A stretch of 6,761 nt of DNA from Actinomycetota bacterium (lineage in GTDB: Bacteria; Actinomycetota; Humimicrobiia; Humimicrobiales; Humimicrobiaceae): positions 1 through 6,761 of the forward strand of contig JACVJB010000046.1 of the NCBI GenBank assembly GCA_015711775.1, written 5' to 3'. Below the pieces are notes generated by a model, which was given only the letters and a program-made list of their open reading frames with translations, was not told the origin of the DNA and ran no database searches. Made by a program: the position numbers and the translations under genes. Positions 1 through 6,090 of the stretch are shown here, piece after piece. The first letter of the stretch is position 1; every line of letters begins with the position of its first letter.

Positions 1-215
1 AAAAATATATATATTTATATATATCGTGCAGCATTCTTAAAAACTATAATTTATTTTAAATTTTTAAGTTTTTTCCAGGATAATTTAAGCAAGCTGTGTA
101 GTATGGAAATTAGTTACATTTAAGTTGCGGGAAAAACTATTTTATAAAGGCGGTATGAGACTATAAAATTTCAAAACCCAAACTTATAAGCAGCAAGATA
201 TTATAATATCCCCTG
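1..215. other. AT-rich intergenic stretch without a gene
   Basis: I see no gene here on either strand; the longest ATG-started frames are only a few codons. The first 24 bases are almost pure alternating A/T. Two short palindromes lie near the right end: CTTATAAG at 183-190 and GATATTATAATATC at 197-210. The stretch is the 3' flank of the minus-strand gene ending at 216 and must also hold control or end signals of whatever lies to the left. TATAAT-like hexamers occur, but in DNA this AT-rich they carry little weight, and I could not pair one with a good -35. Confidence 0.5.
197..210. repeat. 14-bp perfect palindrome just after the stop of the minus-strand gene
   Basis: GATATTATAATATC reads the same on both strands and begins five bases past the TAA of the gene ending at 216. 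As RNA it could fold only into a weak AT hairpin, and no long U-run follows on the minus strand. It is therefore a poor intrinsic terminator. It may be a 3'-end signal or simply chance in AT-rich DNA. Confidence 0.25.
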
Positions 216-1157
216 TTATGCTCTTACAGTTTTTACAATTATTCTGATAAACCTGGCAATTATCCCTACAGACAGACCGACTATTATCACAATAAGAACT
301 ATCCTGATCAATGGATAAAGTATAGCGCTTAAAACAGAGGCCGGCATTACTGTAAAATCAAATGGGAAAATTATAAGCAGCGCTGCAGCAGCTAAGATGC
401 TGAAAAAATGCATTACTATATTTGTTATATTATTAAAATAGAAGCTGTCATTAATTATTAAGACAACATTGCCAACTACGGACACCAGTAGTGACACATT
501 TACAAATGGAAGCCATGCCGTGAAAGAAGATGTTGTAAAAGGCATAATCATCCATGTATCTGACTGGGAGTCAAGAAGATAGAAGGCAATATATTTATTA
601 AAAAAATTAAAAAAAACAATAAATATGATGCTCCATGCTATAGCAAAACAGTATCCTGTAATTCTTGAATTCCTGTCCCTTTCAGACCTGTAAAGTCCAG
701 GCTCTTTTATACCCTTTGCAGATTCAACAATATTGACCTGTTTTTCCACACTGGAAATCACTGCTTCCCCGCTTCCGCTTTGCCCGGAAATTTCAGGCCC
801 CTGTTGGCCATCCTCATCGGCGCTATCCTGCGTATCTTCCGGTTGCGGGGAAGTCTCAGGATTTTGATCGGTGCCGTCACTTTCTTTTTTATTTGCATAA
901 TCCTTAAAATAGGCAGCTACACTGTCTCCGAATTTTTTTGCGGTAGTTCCAAGGTCTTTAAATTTTTTCTTAACATCTTCATCCTTGAATCTTGAAGCAA
1001 AAGTTTTTGCAGATTCTGCAGCGCTTTGGCCGAATTCTTTTGCTTTTTCTTTTAAGGACGGGTCGTTAAAGATTTCTGCAACTGCGTTTCCGAAGTCTTT
1101 TATCATTTCTGCAAAACTATCAGAAGGACTGTTTTGAGACCTTTTATCATTCATCAT
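216..1157 (-). CDS. Unrecognised membrane protein with amphipathic N-terminal repeats and four C-terminal helices
   Basis: I do not recognise this family. The 313-residue product has three parts. Residues 14-87 are lysine-rich and amphipathic and look like two and a half copies of a roughly 27-residue unit: 14-33, 34-60 and 61-87. Copies two and three share a K-x-K-x-K-[ED]-[FL]-G core and end in FKD. Residues 88-135 are an acidic, Q/P/S/G-rich linker with no predicted fold. From about 168 to 305 there are four hydrophobic segments (about 168-188, 213-235, 247-267 and 275-302), making this an integral membrane domain. No signal peptide is evident, so the charged N-terminal half is probably cytoplasmic. 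The start is a double ATG behind AGGAAGGGAG, and either Met could be used. The gene stands alone and is divergent from the DUF1328-symporter unit. The coding frame is sound, but the role is unknown; the repeats could bind membrane, as helical lipid-binding repeats do, or mediate self-association. Confidence 0.85.
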   Translation of the reverse strand: MMNDKRSQNSPSDSFAEMIKDFGNAVAEIFNDPSLKEKAKEFGQSAAESAKTFASRFKDEDVKKKFKDLGTTAKKFGDSVAAYFKDYANKKESDGTDQNPETSPQPEDTQDSADEDGQQGPEISGQSGSGEAVISSVEKQVNIVESAKGIKEPGLYRSERDRNSRITGYCFAIAWSIIFIVFFNFFNKYIAFYLLDSQSDTWMIMPFTTSSFTAWLPFVNVSLLVSVVGNVVLIINDSFYFNNITNIVMHFFSILAAAALLIIFPFDFTVMPASVLSAILYPLIRIVLIVIIVGLSVGIIARFIRIIVKTVRA

Positions 1158-1160
1158 ATA

Positions 1161-1170
1161 CTCCCTTCCT
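1161..1170 (-). promoter_or_regulatory. Strong purine-rich ribosome binding site before a double ATG
   Basis: The minus strand reads AGGAAGGGAG, then TAT, then ATG ATG. AGGAAGG is six bases from the first ATG (1157-1155), and GGGAG is six bases from the second (1154-1152). The site confirms where the gene begins but cannot decide between the two codons. It is the strongest Shine-Dalgarno sequence in the window. Confidence 0.7.
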
Positions 1171-1180
1171 TTAAAACAGG

Positions 1181-1199
1181 CAACTAGTTGGTGGACTAA
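1181..1199. promoter_or_regulatory. Two overlapping dyads in the leader of the minus-strand gene, possible operator
   Basis: CAACTAGTTG at 1181-1190 is a perfect 10-bp palindrome. Overlapping it, TTGGTGGACTAA at 1188-1199 is an imperfect dyad of the form TT.GT..AC.AA. The GT...AC layout resembles GntR/FadR-type operators in general form, but with a two-base centre. The pair lies about 24 bases upstream of the double ATG at 1157 and is one of the few GC-containing spots in this spacer. No regulator gene is in view, so the operator role is inferred from symmetry and place only. Confidence 0.25.
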
Positions 1200-1241
1200 A
1201 AATAATTCAGAAATATAACCGGAATTTTTTACTACACCAGT

Positions 1242-1247
1242 ATTATA
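1242..1247 (-). promoter_or_regulatory. Possible -10 box for the minus-strand membrane protein gene
   Basis: The minus strand reads TATAAT here, which would give an RNA leader of about 80 bases that includes the dyads at 1181-1199. The hexamer 17 bases upstream is AGGAAA, a poor -35. In DNA this AT-rich a perfect -10 alone is weak evidence. Confidence 0.25.
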
Positions 1248-1353
1248 TTTTATTTTAAAAATTTTTTCCTCAGTTTTACGGTATTTTTAAAAAGTTTTTT
1301 TTAAAAAGCCTGAAATTTTTTATATTTTTTTATCAACCTAACTCTTCAAATTA

Positions 1354-1371
1354 CTTTTAAAAAGTTATAAT
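1354..1371 (+). promoter_or_regulatory. Candidate promoter: CTTTTAAAAAG dyad followed by TATAAT
   Basis: A perfect -10 hexamer TATAAT (1366-1371) sits one base after CTTTTAAAAAG (1354-1364), an inverted repeat around one central base. Transcription would begin near 1378, only about six bases before the ATG at 1384, giving a nearly leaderless mRNA; this agrees with the lack of a ribosome binding site there. The -35 is weak: TTCAAA at 1345-1350 has a 15-base spacer. A similar dyad precedes the -10 upstream of the glycosyltransferase gene. Confidence 0.35.
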
Positions 1372-1383
1372 ATCTTTTTTATT

Positions 1384-1563
1384 ATGTTTTGGATGCTTTT
1401 TACAATTGCGGCAATATTAATGGTGCTTTCAATTATTGCGGGAATTTTTGGTTTCCGGGGAATCGCAAAAGCCGGATGCCTGGTATCAAGAATAATATTT
1501 TTTATACTTGTTGCAGGATTTGCCATAACAGTCATTCTTATGTTTTTCAGGTTTATTTTTTAA
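1384..1563 (+). CDS. Small two-helix membrane protein of the DUF1328 (YtjA) type
   Basis: This 59-residue ORF is short and easily missed, and a longer frame overlaps it out of register. It reads MFWMLFTIAAILMVLSIIAG, then IFGFRGIAKAG, then a second hydrophobic helix at about 36-57. The pattern of one helix, a central [LF]GF.GIA turn and a second helix ending near the C terminus is that of DUF1328, whose members (E. coli YtjA) are about 50-60 residues and of unknown function. The start is uncertain: ATG at 1384 or at 1393 (Met4), which fits the usual family N terminus about as well. Neither has a Shine-Dalgarno sequence, and a TATAAT ends 12 bases before the first. The stop is 19 bases before the symporter ATG, so the two genes are very likely co-transcribed. 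A role as a helper subunit of the symporter is conceivable but only inferred. Confidence 0.8.
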   Translation: MFWMLFTIAAILMVLSIIAGIFGFRGIAKAGCLVSRIIFFILVAGFAITVILMFFRFIF

Positions 1564-1582
1564 GCAGAAAGGTATTTGAAAA

Positions 1583-3175
1583 ATGAATTTAATTTTATTT
1601 AATATTATTCTTGTCATATATCTCGTTATAATTGTATTTCTCGGATATCTGGGTTACAGGGGAACAAAAAATATCAGGGATTTTATGATTGCCGGCAGAA
1701 AAACCCACCCTTATGTCATGGCTGTATCATATGGAGCAACTTTTGTTTCCACATCTGCGATAGTCGGGTTCGGAGGAATCGCCGGGACTTATGGCATGGG
1801 AATACTGTGGCTGCCTTTCCTGAATATTCTTTTTGGCATTCTAATTGCTTTTCTTGTTTTCGGGAAAAAAACAAGAAAGATTGGTTCAGCGCTGGACGCG
1901 CACACTTTTCCTGAATTGCTTGGAAAAAGATATAATTCAATTTTAATTCAGAGATTTGCCGGGATAATAATATTTATTTTTATGCCTTTATACGCCGGTG
2001 TAGTTTTAATTGGCGCTTCAAGATTTATTGAAGCAAGCCTGAAAATAAACTTCAATGTTGCCCTAATAATAATGTCTGTAATAATAGCATTATACGTTAT
2101 AACGGGGGGCCTCAAAGGCGTTATGTACACCGACACCTTTCAGGGTACGATTATGATAGTGGGCATGATATTTCTGATAGTAATAACCTATATTAAACTT
2201 GGGGGATTCATAAATGCACATGAATCTTTGACATCCATTGCAAATTTAGCCGGCGCAAAACAGGTGTCAGAAGGTTTTCAGGGATGGACTGCAATGCCTG
2301 AAGCAGGATCCCCGCACTGGTGGACTTTATTTTCTACAATTATATTGGGCGTTGGTATTGGAGTGCTTGCACAGCCCCAGCTTGCAGTAAGGTTTATGAC
2401 AGTAAAAAGTAACAGAGAATTAAACAGGGCTGTTTTAATCGGGGGTATTTTTGTCCTGCTTATGACTTTTGTACCTTATGTGGTAGGGGCGCTCTCTAAT
2501 GTTTATTTTTATAATGAAACAGGCAAAATATCAATTGAGATTGCAGAACAGAATGTTGATAAAATTATACCTGCCTTTATAAATGCCATTATGCCAACCT
2601 GGTTTATCTACCTTTTCATGTTAACCCTTCTTTCAGCGGCAATGTCCACTTTAAGCTCACAGTTCCATGCAATAGGAACATCTTTTTCACGCGATGTTTT
2701 CAGAAAATACAATTATAATAACCGGCAAAGCGAAACCCTTGATAAAGATATAATAAAAAAAGGTTTCCTCAGCTCAAAATTGGGCATACTCATTGGAATA
2801 GTGCTAAGTATTATACTGGGGTACTACCTTCCGGCAGGAATAATTGCAAGAGGGACAGCGCTGTTTTTTGGGGTATGCGCGGCAGCGTTTCTTCCATCAT
2901 ATATTTTTGCGCTATTCTGGAAAAGGGCCACCAGGGCAGGAGCTGTTGCCTCTATGTTTACCGGTCTTTTTTCAAGCCTTTTATGGATGCTGTTTGTTCA
3001 CAGCGCTGAATCAGCAAAGATAGGATTATGTATGGCTTTATTTAATAAAGACAGTCTTTTGTCTTATCCCTGGAATTTTGTGGACCCAATACTTATCGCA
3101 GTTCCTTTATCATTTCTGGTTGGATATTTTACATCTATTATAACCAAAACCACAAACAAAACAATCACGAAATAA
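1583..3175 (+). CDS. Sodium:solute symporter (SSS family), substrate unknown
   Basis: This 530-residue inner-membrane protein belongs to the SSS family (TC 2.A.21, with PutP, PanF and SGLT), which couples uptake of a small solute to sodium entry. Its length is normal and about 13 hydrophobic segments are visible. Family landmarks are DFMIAGR (33-39) after the first helix, Y-V-I-T-G-G-L-K-G-V-x-x-T-D (171-184, the family signature), QPQLAVRFM (264-272, compare QPHI..RFM in PutP) and SAAMSTLSSQ (351-360). In the last, S355 and T356 align with the sodium-binding Ser/Thr pair of PutP. FWKRATRAGA (445-454) is also typical. The Asp of the second PutP helix is not present in the matching segment (51-67), as in many non-proline members, so proline is not the obvious substrate. 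The start is supported by AGAAAGG at 1566-1572, ten bases upstream. It follows the DUF1328-like gene in one unit; no catabolic neighbour reveals the substrate. Confidence 0.93.
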   Translation: MNLILFNIILVIYLVIIVFLGYLGYRGTKNIRDFMIAGRKTHPYVMAVSYGATFVSTSAIVGFGGIAGTYGMGILWLPFLNILFGILIAFLVFGKKTRKIGSALDAHTFPELLGKRYNSILIQRFAGIIIFIFMPLYAGVVLIGASRFIEASLKINFNVALIIMSVIIALYVITGGLKGVMYTDTFQGTIMIVGMIFLIVITYIKLGGFINAHESLTSIANLAGAKQVSEGFQGWTAMPEAGSPHWWTLFSTIILGVGIGVLAQPQLAVRFMTVKSNRELNRAVLIGGIFVLLMTFVPYVVGALSNVYFYNETGKISIEIAEQNVDKIIPAFINAIMPTWFIYLFMLTLLSAAMSTLSSQFHAIGTSFSRDVFRKYNYNNRQSETLDKDIIKKGFLSSKLGILIGIVLSIILGYYLPAGIIARGTALFFGVCAAAFLPSYIFALFWKRATRAGAVASMFTGLFSSLLWMLFVHSAESAKIGLCMALFNKDSLLSYPWNFVDPILIAVPLSFLVGYFTSIITKTTNKTITK

Positions 3176-3177
3176 GC

Positions 3178-3213
3178 AGCAGGAATTATTTTCTAAAATG
3201 TAACCTGCTTTTT
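3178..3213 (+). terminator. Weak intrinsic terminator after the symporter gene
   Basis: AGCAGG at 3178-3183 pairs with CCTGCT at 3204-3209, and five T residues run through 3209-3213. The 20-base interval contains a further ATTT/AAAT pairing that would shorten the loop. The stem starts two bases after the symporter stop codon. Six base pairs and five Ts make a modest terminator. Its T-run is also the left half of the dyad before the next promoter, so the end and start signals overlap. Confidence 0.5.
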
Positions 3214-3229
3214 AAAAAAGTGGTATAAT
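3208..3229 (+). promoter_or_regulatory. Candidate extended -10 promoter with CTTTTTAAAAAAG dyad, upstream of the glycosyltransferase
   Basis: TGGTATAAT at 3221-3229 fits an extended -10 element (TGnTATAAT), which can work without a good -35; none is visible. Directly upstream, CTTTTTAAAAAAG (3208-3220) is an inverted repeat around one central base, much like CTTTTAAAAAG before the -10 at 1366. Transcription from here would give a leader of about 128 bases before the ATG at 3364. A second, poorer choice is TATAAA at 3353-3358, which would make the mRNA leaderless. Confidence 0.4.
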
Positions 3230-3363
3230 TAATATAAATTATAATATTTAAAAAAGTTTAGATTTATCCATTATATTTTGCCCTGTATTTGCCGTTGTAG
3301 ATGTTAAAGTACAATTTTATTCAGAAGATATTATTTTTCCTGTAAAAATATTTATAAAACAAA

Positions 3364-4566
3364 ATGGATTTCATTATATTATACAATTGTATTGCTTTAT
3401 CAATACTTATTATTTTCGCCTTAAATTTTCTTATCAATAACTATGTATTCCGCAGCGTACTTGAATTTTTAGAACCGGGCGTTTTCAGCGGCAGCAGCCC
3501 CCTTGTATCAATACTTATCCCTGCAAGAAATGAGGAAAAAAGCATAAGAAGGTGCCTGAGATCGCTTGCGCGCCAGGATTATCCGAATTTCGAAATAATA
3601 GTGCTTGATGACAACTCGACAGACTTAACAGCGGCTGCGGTTAATTCGTTTTCCCTAAAAAATCCAAGGGTTAAACTTATTTCCGGAAAACCGTTAATAC
3701 CCGGATGGCTAGGAAAAAGTTATGCTTGCCAGCAGCTTGCTGAGGCTGCAAATGGACAATATCTTTTATTTACAGATGCGGATACCCTACATTTTCCAAA
3801 TTCAGTTTCTTCTGCATTAAACGCCCTGCTGCGCAACGACCTTGGAGCCTTAAGCGTATTTGCAAGACAGATAACCGTTACCCTTCATGAAAGGATGATG
3901 GTGCCTTTCGGTAATTTTTTCCTTATGGTCTTTATGCCGTTCATCCTTATTTTAAAATCACGCAGCCCGCTTTTCTGCACAGCTATAGGACAGTTCATGT
4001 TTTTTAAAAAAGATGTTTATGAAAAAATAGGCGGTCATGCGTCCGTGAAAAAGGAAATACTTGAAGATATACATATATCAAAACAGGTTAAAAAATTTGG
4101 TTTTAAATTCATGATTTTTGATGGAAACAGAAGCCTTTACTGCAGAATGTACAAGAATTTAAAAGAAGTAATACGGGGATATTCCAAAGTGCTTGCAGCT
4201 GCATTTGATTACAACATTTTTACCCAGGGTTTTGTAACGCTGCTTATATTTGCTCTGTTTTTAGCTCCTTTTATTATGCTTCCGCTTGCAATATTTTTGC
4301 TTGACTGGCCCCAGCTTGTAATAAATCTTATAATCGGTCAGGTATTCTTATCTCTTGTAATGAAAATGATTTCAATAATAAGGTTTAAGAACCGGTTTAG
4401 CGATATTTTTTTATTTCCTCTTTCAATAATATACCTTATTTGCATATCCATTCACTCTGCTGTAAAAAGCAAATGCATATCAGGCGTTTACTGGAAAGGC
4501 AGGACTTACGATGTTAGAAAAGAAGAGCGACTGGGGCTTGTAAAGGATAATCTTCACCTGAAATAG
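3364..4566 (+). CDS. Membrane-bound family 2 glycosyltransferase, CrtQ/HpnB-like group
   Basis: This 400-residue protein has an N-terminal membrane helix (about 4-26), a cytoplasmic GT-A catalytic domain (about 45-285) and three C-terminal hydrophobic segments (about 288-313, 317-337, 345-368). GT2 motifs are in order: PARNEE (53-58) and DDNSTD (82-87) for nucleotide-sugar binding, TDAD (137-140) as the metal-binding DxD, and EILED (231-235) with the likely catalytic base. PGWLGKSYAC (113-122), R-M-Y with G-Y-S-K (261-275) and the ending Y-W-K-G-R-x-Y (376-382) are features I associate with glycosyltransferases acting on carotenoids (CrtQ, CruC) or hopanoids (HpnB). No QxxRW motif follows the ED, which argues against a processive polysaccharide synthase. 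The acceptor is therefore probably a lipid-like molecule, but no terpenoid or lipid gene is nearby to confirm it. ATG at 3364 is the only sensible start, since an in-frame stop lies nine bases upstream; it has no Shine-Dalgarno sequence. Three bases past a perfect GT2 fold the C terminus is intact. Confidence 0.9.
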   Translation: MDFIILYNCIALSILIIFALNFLINNYVFRSVLEFLEPGVFSGSSPLVSILIPARNEEKSIRRCLRSLARQDYPNFEIIVLDDNSTDLTAAAVNSFSLKNPRVKLISGKPLIPGWLGKSYACQQLAEAANGQYLLFTDADTLHFPNSVSSALNALLRNDLGALSVFARQITVTLHERMMVPFGNFFLMVFMPFILILKSRSPLFCTAIGQFMFFKKDVYEKIGGHASVKKEILEDIHISKQVKKFGFKFMIFDGNRSLYCRMYKNLKEVIRGYSKVLAAAFDYNIFTQGFVTLLIFALFLAPFIMLPLAIFLLDWPQLVINLIIGQVFLSLVMKMISIIRFKNRFSDIFLFPLSIIYLICISIHSAVKSKCISGVYWKGRTYDVRKEERLGLVKDNLHLK

Positions 4567-4578
4567 AAGTTACTGCAT

Positions 4579-5829
4579 TTATTTACCCGTATTTGCTATT
4601 TTAGAGGTTCTCTTTTCAATAAAATAAAGCAGAAGCATCAAAATTGAGGCAATAATGGAAAGCAGGAACATATATGGCCAGACATTTTTTATTCCTGAAT
4701 AATTTATAAACAATCCTGCAAGAAGGGGTCCTGCAGCAAACCCCACGCCACTTATAAAAAATATAATTGCATTAAACCTGCCCCTGTGCGTGACAGGCGA
4801 ATAATCTGCAATTAAAACATTTGAGCTTACAGAATGTATAATCTCGCCAAATGTCCATATTACAGTGGATATTATAAACAATACGAACAAACCAGTAAAA
4901 TAGAGCATTCCGAAACCGACAGCAAAAAGTAGCCCTGAAATGCTGATATTGATTATTGGGTTAAATTTTTTCATAAAAGATATCAGCAGTACAGTCATAA
5001 TAATTACAACAACAGCATTAACTGTCATAAGCATTCCATAATACTTCGGCCCGTTTACCGAAAAAACCTTTTCCAGGTAAAGTGGCAGGCTGAAAGTTGA
5101 CTGCGCATAAACAAATGAAAATAATATTGAAATAAGGGCAAACCCGTATAAAACAGGTTTGTTAAACAATATTTTCAAAGAATTTCCTGTTTCCGGTTTT
5201 TCATTTATTGGAATATTATCCCGGGTGAGATATATGCCTGTTTTTTTATAAAGCGTTTCTTTTATAAAAATGATTATTGGAATTATTGCAAGAATTGTCG
5301 TTACAGCATCTATTAAAAATATTAGATAGATATAATTGACGAATAAAAAGCCTGCGGTAAGAGGCCCTACAGCATAACCAAGGTTCTGTCCAAGATAAAG
5401 CAAAGAAAAGGCATCGTTGCGGTTCTTTTTTGTAGTAACATCTATGGTAAGGGCATTGATTGCAGGCATGGCTCCTGATTTTATAAAGCCTGCAATAATT
5501 ATTAACACGGGTATTATAATTGTTGCTTCAAGAAAAACTATAATGATATATATAGAAGCTGCAATGAGGCTCAAAGCTACAATAACTATCTTTCTTCCTA
5601 TCCAGTCGGCAAGCTTGCCTCCGGTAAGTTTGCCAAGACCCTCGGAAGCAATTACAGCGGTTAATATAATACCTGCAGTATATTCGCTGTACCCCAGCTT
5701 CAGCGTCAGGAACATGGCCAAAAAAGGATATACAAAACTGCCTGCAGCATTTATCACATTTGCAATAAACAGTATGTATACGTTTCTGGGAAGCTTTGAA
5801 TAAGATTTAAGAAAATCAAATCTTTTCAT
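4579..5829 (-). CDS. Major facilitator superfamily exporter, DHA1/MdtH-like
   Basis: This 416-residue protein has 12 predicted membrane helices in two halves, joined by a polar loop at about 192-218, the normal size and shape for MFS. Motif A, GGKLADWIGRK (70-80), lies between helices 2 and 3. GQNLGYAVGPLTAG (147-160) in helix 5 resembles the antiporter motif C and marks drug:H+ antiporters of the 12-helix type. The second half repeats the theme with H-R-G-R-F-N at 348-353 and GVGFAAGPLLAG at 361-372. The protein probably exports a small hydrophobic or toxic compound in exchange for protons across the cytoplasmic membrane; the substrate is unknown. The start at 5829 has no Shine-Dalgarno sequence; the minus strand just upstream is almost pure A/T. 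It converges with the glycosyltransferase, with 12 bases between stop codons, and diverges from the HAD gene. No adjacent regulator of the TetR or MarR type is present. Confidence 0.92.
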   Translation of the reverse strand: MKRFDFLKSYSKLPRNVYILFIANVINAAGSFVYPFLAMFLTLKLGYSEYTAGIILTAVIASEGLGKLTGGKLADWIGRKIVIVALSLIAASIYIIIVFLEATIIIPVLIIIAGFIKSGAMPAINALTIDVTTKKNRNDAFSLLYLGQNLGYAVGPLTAGFLFVNYIYLIFLIDAVTTILAIIPIIIFIKETLYKKTGIYLTRDNIPINEKPETGNSLKILFNKPVLYGFALISILFSFVYAQSTFSLPLYLEKVFSVNGPKYYGMLMTVNAVVVIIMTVLLISFMKKFNPIINISISGLLFAVGFGMLYFTGLFVLFIISTVIWTFGEIIHSVSSNVLIADYSPVTHRGRFNAIIFFISGVGFAAGPLLAGLFINYSGIKNVWPYMFLLSIIASILMLLLYFIEKRTSKIANTGK

Positions 5830-5958
5830 AAAATTATTAATTATTATGAAATATTTTTAAATAAATAATTATATTTATTATACTTTTATAATATTTTATG
5901 ACTATTTATTTAATGATTTTTTAATAATATTATTATTAATGAATATTATATAATAAAT

Positions 5959-6090
5959 ATGAATAAAAGTTTAGAAATTATTTATTTTTTTAAAGCAGGC
6001 AAATTTCAGGAAAAAATGCAGTTTGCCGGATTATTTGCAATAAACTGTATCAACTCAATAAAACATTATATAATTCTAAAAAACCCTTAA
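5959..6090 (+). CDS. Possible 43-residue small ORF or leader peptide upstream of the HAD gene
   Basis: An uninterrupted frame begins MNKSLEIIYFFKAGKFQEK and continues MQFAGLFAINCINSIKHYII, then LKNP and TAA, 17 bases before the HAD ATG. The first ATG (5959) has no ribosome binding site and follows a TATAAT by four bases. An internal ATG at 6016 has AGGA four bases upstream and would give 24 residues. The frame coincides with a rise in GC after the 94% A+T tract, and a 58-codon stop-free run (5917-6087) in AT-rich DNA is somewhat unusual. I recognise no family. It could be a real small protein, a leader peptide, a gene remnant or chance. Confidence 0.25.
   Translation: MNKSLEIIYFFKAGKFQEKMQFAGLFAINCINSIKHYIILKNP
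6069..6074 (+). promoter_or_regulatory. Possible -10 box for the HAD gene
   Basis: TATAAT lies within TATATAAT and would start transcription near 6081, giving a leader of about 27 bases that holds the Shine-Dalgarno sequence. No good -35 is found 16-18 bases upstream. It also lies inside the possible small ORF at 5959-6090, so if that ORF is real this box may not be a promoter. Confidence 0.3.

Noticed and set aside
5..24. Alternating A/T run resembling a simple repeat or stem
   Set aside because: It is short, imperfect and without GC pairs; such runs are expected in DNA of this composition.
145..166. AAAGGCGGT followed by ATG AGA CTA TAA, resembling a ribosome binding site and mini-ORF
   Set aside because: The ORF has only three codons and the purine run is too close to the ATG. 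There is no downstream plus-strand gene for it to control.
780..995. 71-codon plus-strand frame
   Set aside because: It is antisense to the N-terminal repeat and linker region of the 216-1157 gene and has no ribosome binding site or recognisable family.
1389..1586. 65-codon plus-strand frame overlapping the spacer before the symporter
   Set aside because: It is out of frame with the DUF1328-like gene, is rich in Cys/Asn/Phe as expected of a shifted frame, and runs into the symporter start. The 59-residue frame has clear family character.
1716..2136. Two minus-strand frames (1716-1940 and 1948-2136) inside the symporter gene
   Set aside because: Both are antisense shadows of a well-supported SSS gene.
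3252..3437. 62-codon open frame in the glycosyltransferase leader that overlaps its first 74 bases
   Set aside because: It has no ATG or GTG and no plausible TTG start before the overlap, and no recognisable family. I judge it chance or, less likely, a worn gene remnant.
5417..5803. 128-codon plus-strand frame
   Set aside because: It is the antisense shadow of the MFS exporter, whose motif A and 12 helices clearly define the coding strand.
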